NCBI GenBank assembly: GCA_946626265.1
Contig: CAMOUE010000038.1
Location: 1-13,556 of the forward strand
Reading direction: 5' to 3'
Length of the DNA: 13,556 nt
Origin: an uncultured Eggerthellaceae bacterium
Lineage (GTDB): Bacteria; Actinomycetota; Coriobacteriia; Coriobacteriales; Eggerthellaceae
In this document: piece after piece, positions 5,062 to 13,556 of the stretch
Layout of the letters: the number at the start of each line of letters is the position of its first letter
How positions within the stretch are numbered: the first letter of the stretch is position 1
Notes under the pieces: generated by a model
Database searches by the model: none
Told to the model about the DNA's origin: nothing
What the model saw: the letters and a program-made list of their open reading frames with translations, nothing else
Program-made: the position numbers and the translations under genes

Positions 5062-5616
5062 ATGAAAGTCATTCTTCTTGAAGAGCTCAGGGGCAAGGGC
5101 GGCGAAGGCGACGTTGTCGATGTCGCTCGCGGCTTTGCCAACAACTACCTGCTCCCGCAGGGAATCGCCGTTCTGGCTACGAAGGGCAACCTCAAGCAGC
5201 TCGAGCAGCGCCGCAAGAACATCGCCAAGCGCGAAGAGGTCCGCATCGCTGACGCCGAGAAGCTGAAGGCCGTCCTCGAGGGCGATCGGTTCGTCATCAA
5301 GGCGAAGGTCGGCGAGGAGGGCATCCTCTTCGGTTCCGTCACCCCGCAGATGATCGTCGACGCGGTCAAGGCCGAGAAGGAAGTCGAGGTCGACCGCCGT
5401 CGCATCGACGTCCGTCAGGCCATCAAGACCGTCGGCGAGCACAGCGTCGAGGTTTCCCTGTACCGCGACATCAAGGCTACCGTCCAGCTGCTCGTCGTCG
5501 ACGAGGCCGCTCCGGCCGAGGAAGCCGTCGAGGAAGCTGCTCCTGCAGAGGCCGAGGAGGCCGCTGTCGAGGAGACTGCAGAGGAAGCTGCCGAGGAGGC
5601 CGCTGCCGAGGAGTAA
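5062..5616 (+). CDS. rplI: 50S ribosomal protein L9 with acidic C-terminal extension
   Basis: A large-subunit protein that projects from near the L1 stalk and influences frame maintenance. It has 184 residues against a usual length near 150. The N-domain (1-52) carries the L9 signature around GDVVDVARGFANNYLLPQG (16-34). A connecting helix (about 43-75) leads to the C-domain (to about 146, ending VQLLVVDE). Residues 147-184 are an extra tail of almost only Ala and Glu with no basic residue. The open frame continues upstream to 4930, but ATG at 5062 with GAGGAGGGG at 5047-5055 is the real start, because the L9 fold begins there and the upstream part overlaps rpsR. It is the last gene of the rpsF operon, with a strong terminator 46 bases after the stop. 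Confidence 0.97.
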   Translation: MKVILLEELRGKGGEGDVVDVARGFANNYLLPQGIAVLATKGNLKQLEQRRKNIAKREEVRIADAEKLKAVLEGDRFVIKAKVGEEGILFGSVTPQMIVDAVKAEKEVEVDRRRIDVRQAIKTVGEHSVEVSLYRDIKATVQLLVVDEAAPAEEAVEEAAPAEAEEAAVEETAEEAAEEAAAEE

Positions 5617-5627
5617 TCCTCAAAAAA

Positions 5628-5655
5628 GTTTTCCACTGTGGAAACGTGTGGAAAC
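5628..5655. promoter_or_regulatory. Cluster of DnaA-box-like 9-mers upstream of dnaB
   Basis: TTTTCCACT at 5629-5637 on the + strand, and TGTGGAAAC at 5637-5645 and 5647-5655 (GTTTCCACA on the - strand), each differ by one base from the form TTTTCCACA allowed by the broad DnaA-box consensus TTWTNCACA. A fourth similar 9-mer, TTTTCCACC, lies on the - strand at 5708-5716. Competing reading: 5630-5635 and 5639-5644 form a small TTTCCA/TGGAAA hairpin in the rplI 3' region. Confidence 0.35.
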
Positions 5656-5662
5656 CGAACAG

Positions 5663-5698
5663 AAGCCCCTTTGCCCGAGATAGGGCAAAGGGGCTTTT
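5663..5698 (+). terminator. Rho-independent terminator of the rpsF-rplI operon
   Basis: Bases 5663-5676 pair perfectly with 5683-5696 in a 14-bp stem with a six-base loop, ending in TTTT at 5695-5698. It begins 46 bases after the rplI stop and separates the ribosomal operon from dnaB. Confidence 0.9.
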
Positions 5699-5808
5699 CC
5701 GTTGTGGGGTGGAAAACGCACCCAGCGTTCAAGCGACCATAAAAAATACTGGTGAGCAGGCATTTTCCATGGGTTACTATAAGGGTTCGCAGAACATGAA
5801 AGGAACTT

Positions 5809-7200
<1,392 letters not shown>

Positions 7201-7209
7201 CATGGGCGC

Positions 7210-8505
7210 ATGACGAAGAGAATCACGTTCCTACATACCGCCGACCTGCATATTGGGGCTCCTGTACGGGGGTTTTGCAACTTGACGGAAGAATGGCAGG
7301 CGCGGCTCCAGGAAGCCATTCCGGCTGCGTTCGACCGCATCGTCGACCTCGCGGTCTCGCGCGCGGTCGACTTCGTGGTCGTCGCGGGGGACGCCTTCGA
7401 CATCACGAAGCCGTCCTACGGCGATTTCTGCCGGTTCTTCGCGGGATTGGCCAGGCTCGGCGAAGCGGGCATCCCGACATACCTCGTGGCGGGCAATCAC
7501 GACCCGTTCGCGACATGGGGCAAAGACGTCGAGCTCCTGCCCCCGTCGGCGCATCTGCTCGGCACCGACGGCCCGTCTTACGTCCTGCACAGGCGCGACG
7601 CCGAGCCCTTGTGCCTTATCGGCGCGCGGGGCTACCGCAACCAGGCTTGGCCGGTCGACGAATCCATCGCCGAGGGCATCTCGCGCGAGCGCGCCGTTGC
7701 GGCGCTGCGCGCAGACGAGCCGAACGCCGACGCGGCCCCGTTCACTGTCGGAATCGTGCATACGGGCCTCGACCTCGACCAGAGCAAGGCGTATTGCGAT
7801 CCGAGGCGCCTCATGCAGGCAGACGTTGACTACTGGGCGTGCGGCCATCTGCACAAGCGCCTCGTCAAGCCGAGCGAAGAGTCGCCGCGCATCGTTTTCC
7901 CCGGCTGCATACAGGGGCGCGACCTGAAGGAGTCGGGAAAACGCGGCTGCTATCTCGTTTCCATGGAGGAATCGGACGGCCGCGCGCCGCGCGCCGTGCT
8001 CGAGTTCGTGCCGACCGCCGACGTCACGTTCCACACCCTCAGGCTCGACGTGTCCTCGTGCCTGACGCTCGCGGACGTGAGCCAGCTCGTCGTGTCGCAG
8101 CTCTTCCTCGAGAGCGGACGCGACCAATGCGAGCAGATGGTCGTGCGCGTGATGCTGGAAGGCGCGACCGATCTCCATGCGTTCCTCGCGAGCCCCGACG
8201 TCCTGTCGGACCTGAGGCGCCGCATCAACGACGCGTACCCGAAGTTCTTCTGCGACGTGCTGGTCGACCGGACCGTGTCGCGCCGCGACCGCGATGCGGC
8301 GCGGCGGGGCGCCACGTTCGCCGGACAGCTCCTCCGGGTGGCCGACCAGCAGAGCGCGCGGTCCGAGGAGACGATCAACTACGTTCAAAGCGAGCTCGTG
8401 AAACGCGGCATCGACGTGCCCGCATCCCTCGTCCGCCGCATCGACGAGTACGGGTTCGAGGCGGAATCGCTCGTCATGGACCTGCTCGAGGAGGAATCGT
8501 TGTGA
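7210..8505 (+). CDS. DNA repair exonuclease-like metallophosphoesterase, SbcD/YhaO type
   Basis: A 431-residue calcineurin-like phosphoesterase. Metal ligands appear in the family order: D12-x-H14 (TADLHIG), G60-D61 (VVAGDAFD), G95-N96-H97-D98, H184 (GIVHTGL) and G212-H213-L-H215. The phosphoesterase domain covers about 1-255; the remaining 175 residues are a capping and ATPase-contacting region, with PASLVRRIDEYGFEAESLVM near the end. Relatives are the Mre11/SbcD nucleases and Bacillus YhaO, which work with an SMC-like ATPase. The next gene, overlapping by four bases, is such an ATPase, which supports a two-subunit nuclease. Two manganese ions would be expected. The start at 7210 is forced by the metal motif at residue 12, although no Shine-Dalgarno is visible; translation may be coupled to dnaB, whose stop is nine bases upstream. 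It could equally be called SbcD, but domain order and the partner favour YhaO. Confidence 0.88.
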   Translation: MTKRITFLHTADLHIGAPVRGFCNLTEEWQARLQEAIPAAFDRIVDLAVSRAVDFVVVAGDAFDITKPSYGDFCRFFAGLARLGEAGIPTYLVAGNHDPFATWGKDVELLPPSAHLLGTDGPSYVLHRRDAEPLCLIGARGYRNQAWPVDESIAEGISRERAVAALRADEPNADAAPFTVGIVHTGLDLDQSKAYCDPRRLMQADVDYWACGHLHKRLVKPSEESPRIVFPGCIQGRDLKESGKRGCYLVSMEESDGRAPRAVLEFVPTADVTFHTLRLDVSSCLTLADVSQLVVSQLFLESGRDQCEQMVVRVMLEGATDLHAFLASPDVLSDLRRRINDAYPKFFCDVLVDRTVSRRDRDAARRGATFAGQLLRVADQQSARSEETINYVQSELVKRGIDVPASLVRRIDEYGFEAESLVMDLLEEESL

Positions 8506-10670
8506 GTCGACGTTACCTCCGCAGCATCGACGTCGAGCGGTACGGCGCCTTGGAGCGCCGCTCGGTCGGCCCGTTCGGGCCGGGGCTCAACGTCGTGTTC
8601 GGGCCGAACGAGGCGGGCAAGTCGACCGTGGCCTCGTTCGTCGGAGGCGTGCTGTTCGGCTGGGAAGAAGCGCACGGCGTGCGCAACACGTACCGGCCGG
8701 CAGAAGGCGAGCGGTCGGGCTCGCTCGTGTTCGCCTCGTCCGATGCCGACGCGGACGCCGTCGTCTTCCGGGAACGCAACGAGGACGGTCTTGGGGGAGA
8801 CGTCTCCATCGTGGCCGATATCGACAACAACACGTTCAAGACGATGTTCTCCTTGACGTCCGACGAGCTGCGCTCTCTGCGCAATTCGTCCGACGTCACG
8901 GCGCGGCTGCTCACCGCGGGCTCGGGGACGGGCACGAGTCCTGCTGCGGCGTACGTCGAGGTGGAGCAGCGCATTGCGGCGCTCACGTCGCGGTCGGCGC
9001 AGGCGTCTGGCTCGATTCCCAACATCGTCGACAAGATCGACCAGCTCAAGGCGGCCGTCAAGCAGGCCGAGGAGGTCGTCGACGACGTCAAGCGCGAGCG
9101 GTTCGAGCAACGCGAGCTGCGGCAGAGCCTCGACAGCGCCACGGAAAGGCTCGATGCGCTCAACCGCGAAATCGACTCGCTCGCCTCCCTGCGCGCGAAA
9201 ATCGAGAGGATCGACGCGGGGGTCGAGGAGCGCAGCTCCGAAGTGGACGGCCTCGTTTCCGAGAAGGCGGAGCTGTCGGCGAATCTGGGGGGCGCCTCCG
9301 GCGTCGACCCCCGTTTGCTCGCCCTCGGCTCGTCCGACGAGCGCGCCATCCTCGACGAGCTCGACGAGTTTGCCGAGGAGCAGGCCAAGCTTTCGCGCGC
9401 CATCGACGCGGCTCGTGAGAACAGCGCCGCGTCCTCTGCGGCCTACGAAGCGCTTTTGGAGATAGACGACAACCCTTCGGCCGCGCGCAGCCTGGCGAAC
9501 CGAACGACGCAGGCCGCCGTCTCGGTGGTGCTTCCCATCGCGTTCGTGGTTGCGGGCGCGTTCACGTTCCTGCACGGCCGCGAGATAGAGAGCCTGTCGT
9601 TCACGGCGCTCGGAATCGGTCTGGTGGCAGCCGCGCTCATCCTCGCCGCGGCGGCAATCGTCGTGCTGCTCAGGCCGAGCAAGGGGGCCGAAGCGCGCGA
9701 GGGCCGCAAGAGGGACGCGCAGTGGGTCATGCTGCAGGACCGCAAGAAGCTCGACGCGAGCCTCGAGGCGAAAGCCGAGCTCGAGCTGCGGTTGGGGTCG
9801 TTCCTCGACGAGGCGGGCCTCGGGGCGGCGAACGGGTCCGTGCGCCAGGCGCGCGCGCTCATGGACGAGGCGCGGACGGCGCGGGCACGGCGCGAGGCGC
9901 AGGGCCTAAGGCTCGCGGCGCTCGACATGCACCTCGACGAGGCGAGGAAGGCGCTGAAGGACTTCGCCGCCGAGCGGAGGCGGGCCGAGGCCGAGGCGGG
10001 CGTGCGTTCCGCGTCCTTGGCGGAAATCGACGGGCTCGTAGCCGAGAAGACGGAGGAGCGAAACGCGCTGATCGAGGTCGTGCGCGATATGAGCGTGCGG
10101 CTCGGCGAACTGGGCGAGCGCTTGGCGAGGGCGGAGCACGACCGGTCGTACGACCAGCTCAAGTTGAGCCTGCAACAGGAGCGGACGAAGCTCAAGGACG
10201 CGAAGCACGAGCTCATAGCCCTGCTTCTCGCAAAGCGCATGCTCGACAAGAGCATCGTCGCCTGGGAAAGCCGCAGCCAACCCGAAGTGTACCGGGAGGC
10301 GAGCAGGCTCATGTCGCTCGTGACGGGCGGTGCCTGGGTCGGGGTCTCCATGACGCGGGAGGGCCGTTTGGTTGCGACGTCGTCGGACGGTGCGGCGCGC
10401 GAAGTGAGGCATCTGTCGCTGGGCACGTGCCAGCAGCTTTACCTGTCGCTGCGCATCGCGATGCTGCTGCACTCCGCGGGCGTTGGCAAGAGCGTCCCCG
10501 TCTTGGCAGACGACATCCTCGTCAACTTCGACGCCGCGCGCAGGCGCGGTGCCGCGCGGGCGCTCGCAAAGCTCGCGGAACGCAGGCAGATCATCGTCTT
10601 CACGTGCCATCACGAGACCGTCGACGCGATTGCGCAGGCAGCTGACGACTTCACGTACCTCGAGCTGTAA
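8502..10670 (+). CDS. SMC/SbcC-like ATPase with two membrane helices, YhaN type
   Basis: A 722-residue partner of the upstream phosphoesterase. GTG at 8502 overlaps the previous stop (GTGA) and follows GAGGAGGAAT; the frame is open far upstream but the fold begins here. Walker A is GPNEAGKST (34-42). A coiled coil runs about 150-320. Two predicted membrane helices follow at about 339-357 and 367-390, joined by a short HGREIE loop, then a second coiled coil (about 395-590). The ATPase signature is LSLGTCQQLYLSLR (638-651), Walker B is VPVLADDIL (665-673), and TCHHET (701-706) sits where the switch histidine is expected. Rad50/SbcC proteins carry a CxxC zinc hook at the coiled-coil tip. Here the only cysteines are C643 and C702, in the ATPase head, so the membrane hairpin takes that place. 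Inference: the complex is anchored to the inner face of the membrane and may process DNA ends there. Length is shorter than Bacillus YhaN. Confidence 0.87.
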   Translation: MSRRYLRSIDVERYGALERRSVGPFGPGLNVVFGPNEAGKSTVASFVGGVLFGWEEAHGVRNTYRPAEGERSGSLVFASSDADADAVVFRERNEDGLGGDVSIVADIDNNTFKTMFSLTSDELRSLRNSSDVTARLLTAGSGTGTSPAAAYVEVEQRIAALTSRSAQASGSIPNIVDKIDQLKAAVKQAEEVVDDVKRERFEQRELRQSLDSATERLDALNREIDSLASLRAKIERIDAGVEERSSEVDGLVSEKAELSANLGGASGVDPRLLALGSSDERAILDELDEFAEEQAKLSRAIDAARENSAASSAAYEALLEIDDNPSAARSLANRTTQAAVSVVLPIAFVVAGAFTFLHGREIESLSFTALGIGLVAAALILAAAAIVVLLRPSKGAEAREGRKRDAQWVMLQDRKKLDASLEAKAELELRLGSFLDEAGLGAANGSVRQARALMDEARTARARREAQGLRLAALDMHLDEARKALKDFAAERRRAEAEAGVRSASLAEIDGLVAEKTEERNALIEVVRDMSVRLGELGERLARAEHDRSYDQLKLSLQQERTKLKDAKHELIALLLAKRMLDKSIVAWESRSQPEVYREASRLMSLVTGGAWVGVSMTREGRLVATSSDGAAREVRHLSLGTCQQLYLSLRIAMLLHSAGVGKSVPVLADDILVNFDAARRRGAARALAKLAERRQIIVFTCHHETVDAIAQAADDFTYLEL

Positions 10671-10676
10671 TATAAT
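10671..10676 (+). promoter_or_regulatory. Consensus -10 box upstream of purA
   Basis: TATAAT, an exact -10 match, begins directly after the TAA stop (10668-10670) of the preceding ATPase gene. It would start transcription near 10683, about 25 bases before purA. The best -35 candidates are TTCACG at 10650-10655 (15-base spacer) or CTGACG at 10642-10647 (23-base spacer); neither is well placed. Confidence 0.55.
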
Positions 10677-10707
10677 CGTTTTTGCAGTCGATCCGAAAGG
10701 ACTCATC

Positions 10708-12030
10708 ATGAACACAGTGCTGGTCGGCGCCCAATGGGGCGATGAGGGCAAGGGCAAGGTCACCGACCTCATTGCCCACGACTACGATTACGTCGTGCGC
10801 TACCAAGGCGGCAACAACGCGGGGCATACGGTCATCCACGGCGGCACGAAGCTCGCGCTCCATCTCATGCCATCGGGCGTCATGTACCCCGACTCCACGC
10901 CGGTCATCGGCAACGGCGTCGTCATCGACCCGGGCGTGCTCGTCAAGGAGATGGCGATGCTGCAGTCTGAGGGCATCTCGTGCCAGAACCTCAAGATCAG
11001 CTGCGACGCCCACATCATCATGCCGTACCACAAGGACCTCGACGGGGCCGACGAAAAGCGCCTCGGCGAGAACCAGATCGGCACGACCAAGCGCGGCATC
11101 GGCCCGTGCTATCAGGACAAGGCCGGCCGCAAGGGCATCCGGGTGCAAGACCTCATGGACGAGCGTATCTTCCGCTTGAAGCTCGAGACGGTGCTCGCGC
11201 AGAAGAACCCCATCTTGGAGAAGATCTACGGGCTGCACACCTACACGGTCGAGGAGATCTGCGAGGAGTACCTGCCCTACGCTAACATCCTGCGTCCCTA
11301 CATGGCAGAGACGGCCCAGCTCCTGAACGAGGCACTGCGCCAGGGCAAGTCCATTCTGTTCGAGGGCGCCCAGGGAACGCTGCTCGACATCGACCACGGC
11401 ACGTACCCCTACGTCACGTCGTCCCCATGCTGCGCCGGCGGCGCGGCCACCGGCACGGGCGTCGGCCCCAAGGCCATCGACCGCGTGCTCGGCATCCAGA
11501 AGGCCTACGTCACGCGCGTGGGCGGCGGCCCGTTCCCGACGGAGCAGCGCTTCGCCGAGAACGGCGGCGCGGGCGAAGAGGCCGAGGTCGGCGAGAAGAT
11601 CTGCTCCGAAGGCCACGAGTACGGCGTCACGACCGGGCGCAAGCGCCGCTGCGGCTGGTTCGATGCCGTCATCGGGCGCTACGCCGTCGAGGTGAACGGC
11701 CTGACCGACGTCGCGCTCACGAAGCTCGACGTGCTCTCTGCGTTCGACACCATCAAGGTTTGCATTGCCTACGAATGCGACGGCAAGCGCTACGACTACT
11801 TCCCGATGCAGCAATCGGTCCTCTTCCACGCCAAGCCCATCTACGAGGAACTGCCCGGTTGGAAGGGCGAGGACATCACCGAATGCCGCTCGTTCGAGGA
11901 GCTGCCGAAGAACGCGCAGGATTACGTGAGGCACCTCGAGGACATCTGCAACGTGCGTATTAGCTTCGTCTCGGTCGGTCCCGACCGCGACCAGACTATC
12001 GTCCGTGACTGGTACAGAGAGGAAGACTAA
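10708..12030 (+). CDS. purA: Adenylosuccinate synthetase
   Basis: A 440-residue enzyme that joins IMP and aspartate with GTP to give adenylosuccinate, the committed step towards AMP. The N-terminal VGAQWGDEGKGKV carries the GTP loop, with catalytic D12, and GGNNAGHT (34-41) supplies H40. GTTKRGIGPCYQ (125-136) is the IMP-binding signature, and TSSPCCAGGAATGTGVGP contributes to the base and phosphate sites. The C-terminal SVGPDRDQTIVRDWYREED is typical. Length is close to the usual 425-435. The frame extends upstream to 10483 inside the preceding gene, but ATG at 10708 with GAAAGGA six bases before is the start. The stop shares one base with the purD start (TAATG), so the two are coupled. Confidence 0.97.
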   Translation: MNTVLVGAQWGDEGKGKVTDLIAHDYDYVVRYQGGNNAGHTVIHGGTKLALHLMPSGVMYPDSTPVIGNGVVIDPGVLVKEMAMLQSEGISCQNLKISCDAHIIMPYHKDLDGADEKRLGENQIGTTKRGIGPCYQDKAGRKGIRVQDLMDERIFRLKLETVLAQKNPILEKIYGLHTYTVEEICEEYLPYANILRPYMAETAQLLNEALRQGKSILFEGAQGTLLDIDHGTYPYVTSSPCCAGGAATGTGVGPKAIDRVLGIQKAYVTRVGGGPFPTEQRFAENGGAGEEAEVGEKICSEGHEYGVTTGRKRRCGWFDAVIGRYAVEVNGLTDVALTKLDVLSAFDTIKVCIAYECDGKRYDYFPMQQSVLFHAKPIYEELPGWKGEDITECRSFEELPKNAQDYVRHLEDICNVRISFVSVGPDRDQTIVRDWYREED

Positions 12031-13319
12031 TGAACATCCTGGTATTGGGTAGCGGCGGGCGCGAGCATGCAATCGCGTGGGCGCTGGCGAAATCCCCTAA
12101 GACCGACAAGCTCTACGTCGCGCCGGGCAACGGCGGGACCGCCTCGATTGCCGAGAACGTGACGGGGCTCGATGCCGAAGACGGCGCCGCCGTCCTCGAT
12201 TTCGTCCAGGAGCACGACATCGCGCTCGTGGTCATCGGCCCCGAGGCGCCGCTCGTCGTCGGCGTCGCCGACGTGCTGCGCGGGGCGGGCGTGCCCGTTT
12301 TCGGGCCGGACAAGCAAGGCGCCCAGCTCGAGGGCAGCAAGACGTTCTGCAAAGAGTTCATGATGCGGAACAACCTGCCGACGGCGGAATACCTCAGCAC
12401 CGCCGACGAGGCGCAAGCCCATGCCTACATCGACAAGATGGGCGCGCCGATCGTCGTGAAAGCGGACGGCCTTGCGGCCGGCAAGGGCGTCGTCGTCGCG
12501 CAAACCGCAGAAGAGGCGCACGAGGCCGTCTCCTCGTGCTTCGAGGGCGCGTTCGGCTCGGCCGGCAACACCGTCGTCATCGAGGAGTGCCTGACGGGCC
12601 CCGAATGCTCGATGCTCGCGTTCGTTTCCGCCGGCAAGGCGTATTGCATGGCCCCCTCGCAGGACCACAAGCGCGCCTACGATGGCGACCAGGGCCCGAA
12701 CACGGGCGGCATGGGCGCGTACTCGCCGGTGCCGATCGTCACGGAAGACGAGCTGAAGACCATGGAAGACGTCATGCAGCGCGCCGCCGCGGCAACGGCC
12801 GTCGAGTTCGACCACGACTACCGCGGCGTGCTCTACGGGGGCTTCATGCTCACGCCGAACGGCCCGAAGCTGCTCGAGTACAACGCGCGCTTCGGCGACC
12901 CCGAGACCCAGGTCGTGCTGCCGCGCCTCGAGTCCGACCTCGTCGAGGTCATGCTCGCGGTGGCGGAAGGGCGTCCCGACGACATCGAGCTCTCCTGGGC
13001 CGACAAATGGACCGTCACCGTCGTGCTCGCGAGCGAGGGCTATCCCCGCGCATACGAGAAGGGCAAGGTCATCCTGGGCGTCGACGACGCGAACGAGCTC
13101 GATGACGTGATGGTGTTCCATGCGGGCACCGCCTTGAACGCCGATGGCGAGCTCGTGACGGCGGGCGGACGCGTGCTCAACGTCACCGCCATGGGAGAGA
13201 CGTTCCAGGCGGCGCGCGAGCGCGCCTACGAGGCATGCGCCCTCATCGATTTCGAGGGGAAGCAGAACCGCAGCGACATCGGGTTGCGGGCCATAAAGGG
13301 CCGCGATTCCTGGGCCTAG
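12030..13319 (+). CDS. purD: Phosphoribosylamine-glycine ligase (GARS)
   Basis: A 429-residue ATP-grasp enzyme that makes glycinamide ribonucleotide from phosphoribosylamine, glycine and ATP in the second step of purine synthesis. The N-domain has GSGGREHA (7-14) and GPEAPL (70-75). The ATP-grasp part carries KADGLAAGKGVVV (144-156), DHKRAYDGDQGPNTGGMGA (212-230) and the family signature YNARFGDPETQ. The C-terminal domain ends with RAIKGRDSWA. It is a stand-alone GARS, not fused to PurM or PurN. ATG at 12030 overlaps the purA stop by one base, with AGAGAGGA just upstream inside purA. A terminator follows nine bases after the stop. Confidence 0.97.
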   Translation: MNILVLGSGGREHAIAWALAKSPKTDKLYVAPGNGGTASIAENVTGLDAEDGAAVLDFVQEHDIALVVIGPEAPLVVGVADVLRGAGVPVFGPDKQGAQLEGSKTFCKEFMMRNNLPTAEYLSTADEAQAHAYIDKMGAPIVVKADGLAAGKGVVVAQTAEEAHEAVSSCFEGAFGSAGNTVVIEECLTGPECSMLAFVSAGKAYCMAPSQDHKRAYDGDQGPNTGGMGAYSPVPIVTEDELKTMEDVMQRAAAATAVEFDHDYRGVLYGGFMLTPNGPKLLEYNARFGDPETQVVLPRLESDLVEVMLAVAEGRPDDIELSWADKWTVTVVLASEGYPRAYEKGKVILGVDDANELDDVMVFHAGTALNADGELVTAGGRVLNVTAMGETFQAARERAYEACALIDFEGKQNRSDIGLRAIKGRDSWA

Positions 13320-13327
13320 ATGTTTTC

Positions 13328-13354
13328 CGGGGCGGTTTTTGCCGCCCCGTTTTT
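13328..13354 (+). terminator. Rho-independent terminator of purA-purD
   Basis: Bases 13328-13335 pair with 13342-13349 in an eight-bp GC stem around a six-base loop rich in T, followed by TTTTT at 13350-13354. Confidence 0.9.
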
Positions 13355-13382
13355 CGACACGATACCGACGCGATCAGATAAG
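13354..13382 (+). promoter_or_regulatory. Possible promoter of the radical SAM gene
   Basis: TCGACA at 13354-13359 (five of six to TTGACA) and GATAAG at 13377-13382 (four of six) are 17 bases apart. The -35 abuts the purD terminator T tract. The implied start near 13389 leaves only about five bases before the GTG at 13394, so the mRNA would be almost leaderless and the AGGCGAGG at 13381-13388 would not be transcribed. Confidence 0.3.
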
Positions 13383-13393
13383 GCGAGGTCCTA

Positions 13394-13556
13394 GTGCTCT
13401 CTGAACGACTTCTCTCGCTCGCAGTACGCGAGACATCGAAGAACTACCTGAAGATCAACCCGACGACCGACACGCACGTGCCGGCACCGAAACCGGGGCA
13501 GAAGTACATGCTGTACATGCACGTGCCGTTCTGCACGAAGCTGTGCCCGTACTGCT
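13394..13556 (+). CDS. Radical SAM protein, HemN/HemW-like, N-terminal fragment
   Basis: The gene is cut by the window end after 54 codons. A GTG start at 13394 follows AGGCGAGG (13381-13388). Residues 1-40 are a leader region, and MHVPFCTKLCPYC (42-54) contains the CxxxCxxC cluster motif (C47, C51, C54) that binds the 4Fe-4S centre and S-adenosylmethionine. HVPFCxxxCPYC is the wording of the coproporphyrinogen III oxidase-like family (HemN, HemW and haem-degrading relatives such as HutW/ChuW). Which member it is cannot be told without the rest of the protein, and catalysis of haem synthesis should not be assumed. It is separated from purD by a terminator, so it starts a new unit. Confidence 0.8.
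   Translation, partial: MLSERLLSLAVRETSKNYLKINPTTDTHVPAPKPGQKYMLYMHVPFCTKLCPYC

Noticed and set aside
7839..8501. Upstream extension of the ATPase frame to give a 943-residue protein
   Set aside because: The extra 221 codons overlap the phosphoesterase gene and are Arg/Pro-rich noise; GTG at 8502 with a ribosome binding site starts the Walker A domain.
12027..13121. A 364-codon open frame on the - strand opposite purD
   Set aside because: purD is unmistakable on the + strand; the antisense translation is His/Arg/Val-rich without any motif.

Overview
The window is a high-G+C stretch in which almost everything lies on the + strand. It reads as a chromosomal segment of an actinobacterium, most likely a Coriobacteriia/Eggerthellaceae member (genera such as Eggerthella, Slackia or Gordonibacter). 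That placement is inference from protein style: strong C/G third-position bias, a zinc-type (CxxC...CxxH) S18 and the gene order rpsF-ssb-rpsR-rplI-dnaB. No phage, insertion sequence, CRISPR array, rRNA or tRNA is visible.

Layout: (1) 1-354 is the 3' end of a ClpB disaggregase gene, followed by GC-rich hairpins. (2) 585-3030 is a two-gene unit: an ECF-type sigma factor that appears to start at a CTG codon, and one base later a membrane-anchored von Willebrand factor A (YfbK-like) protein. (3) 3071-3571 is a 166-residue protein of unknown function with its own promoter and a strong terminator. (4) 3572-3939 is a 368-base gene-free gap holding that terminator, an unexplained inverted repeat, a good extended -10 promoter and a structured rpsF leader. 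(5) 3940-5616 is the S6-SSB-S18-L9 operon, ending in a strong terminator. (6) 5809-10670 is dnaB followed closely by a metallophosphoesterase (SbcD/YhaO-like) and an overlapping SbcC/YhaN-like ATPase. (7) 10708-13319 is purA and purD, overlapping by one base and ending in a terminator. (8) 13394-13556 is the 5' end of a radical SAM (HemN/HemW-like) gene cut by the window edge.

Functionally, the core is housekeeping: ribosome assembly (S6, S18, L9), replication (SSB, DnaB), probable DNA end or repair processing (the nuclease/ATPase pair) and purine synthesis (PurA, PurD). The least ordinary parts are the sigma factor/VWA pair, which looks like a membrane-sensing regulatory module; the ATPase whose coiled coil carries two predicted membrane helices and no zinc hook; the cluster of DnaA-box-like 9-mers just upstream of dnaB; and the structured gap before rpsF. 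I see no clear candidate for a wholly new multi-gene system. The sigma/VWA module and the membrane-tethered nuclease pair are the best leads.
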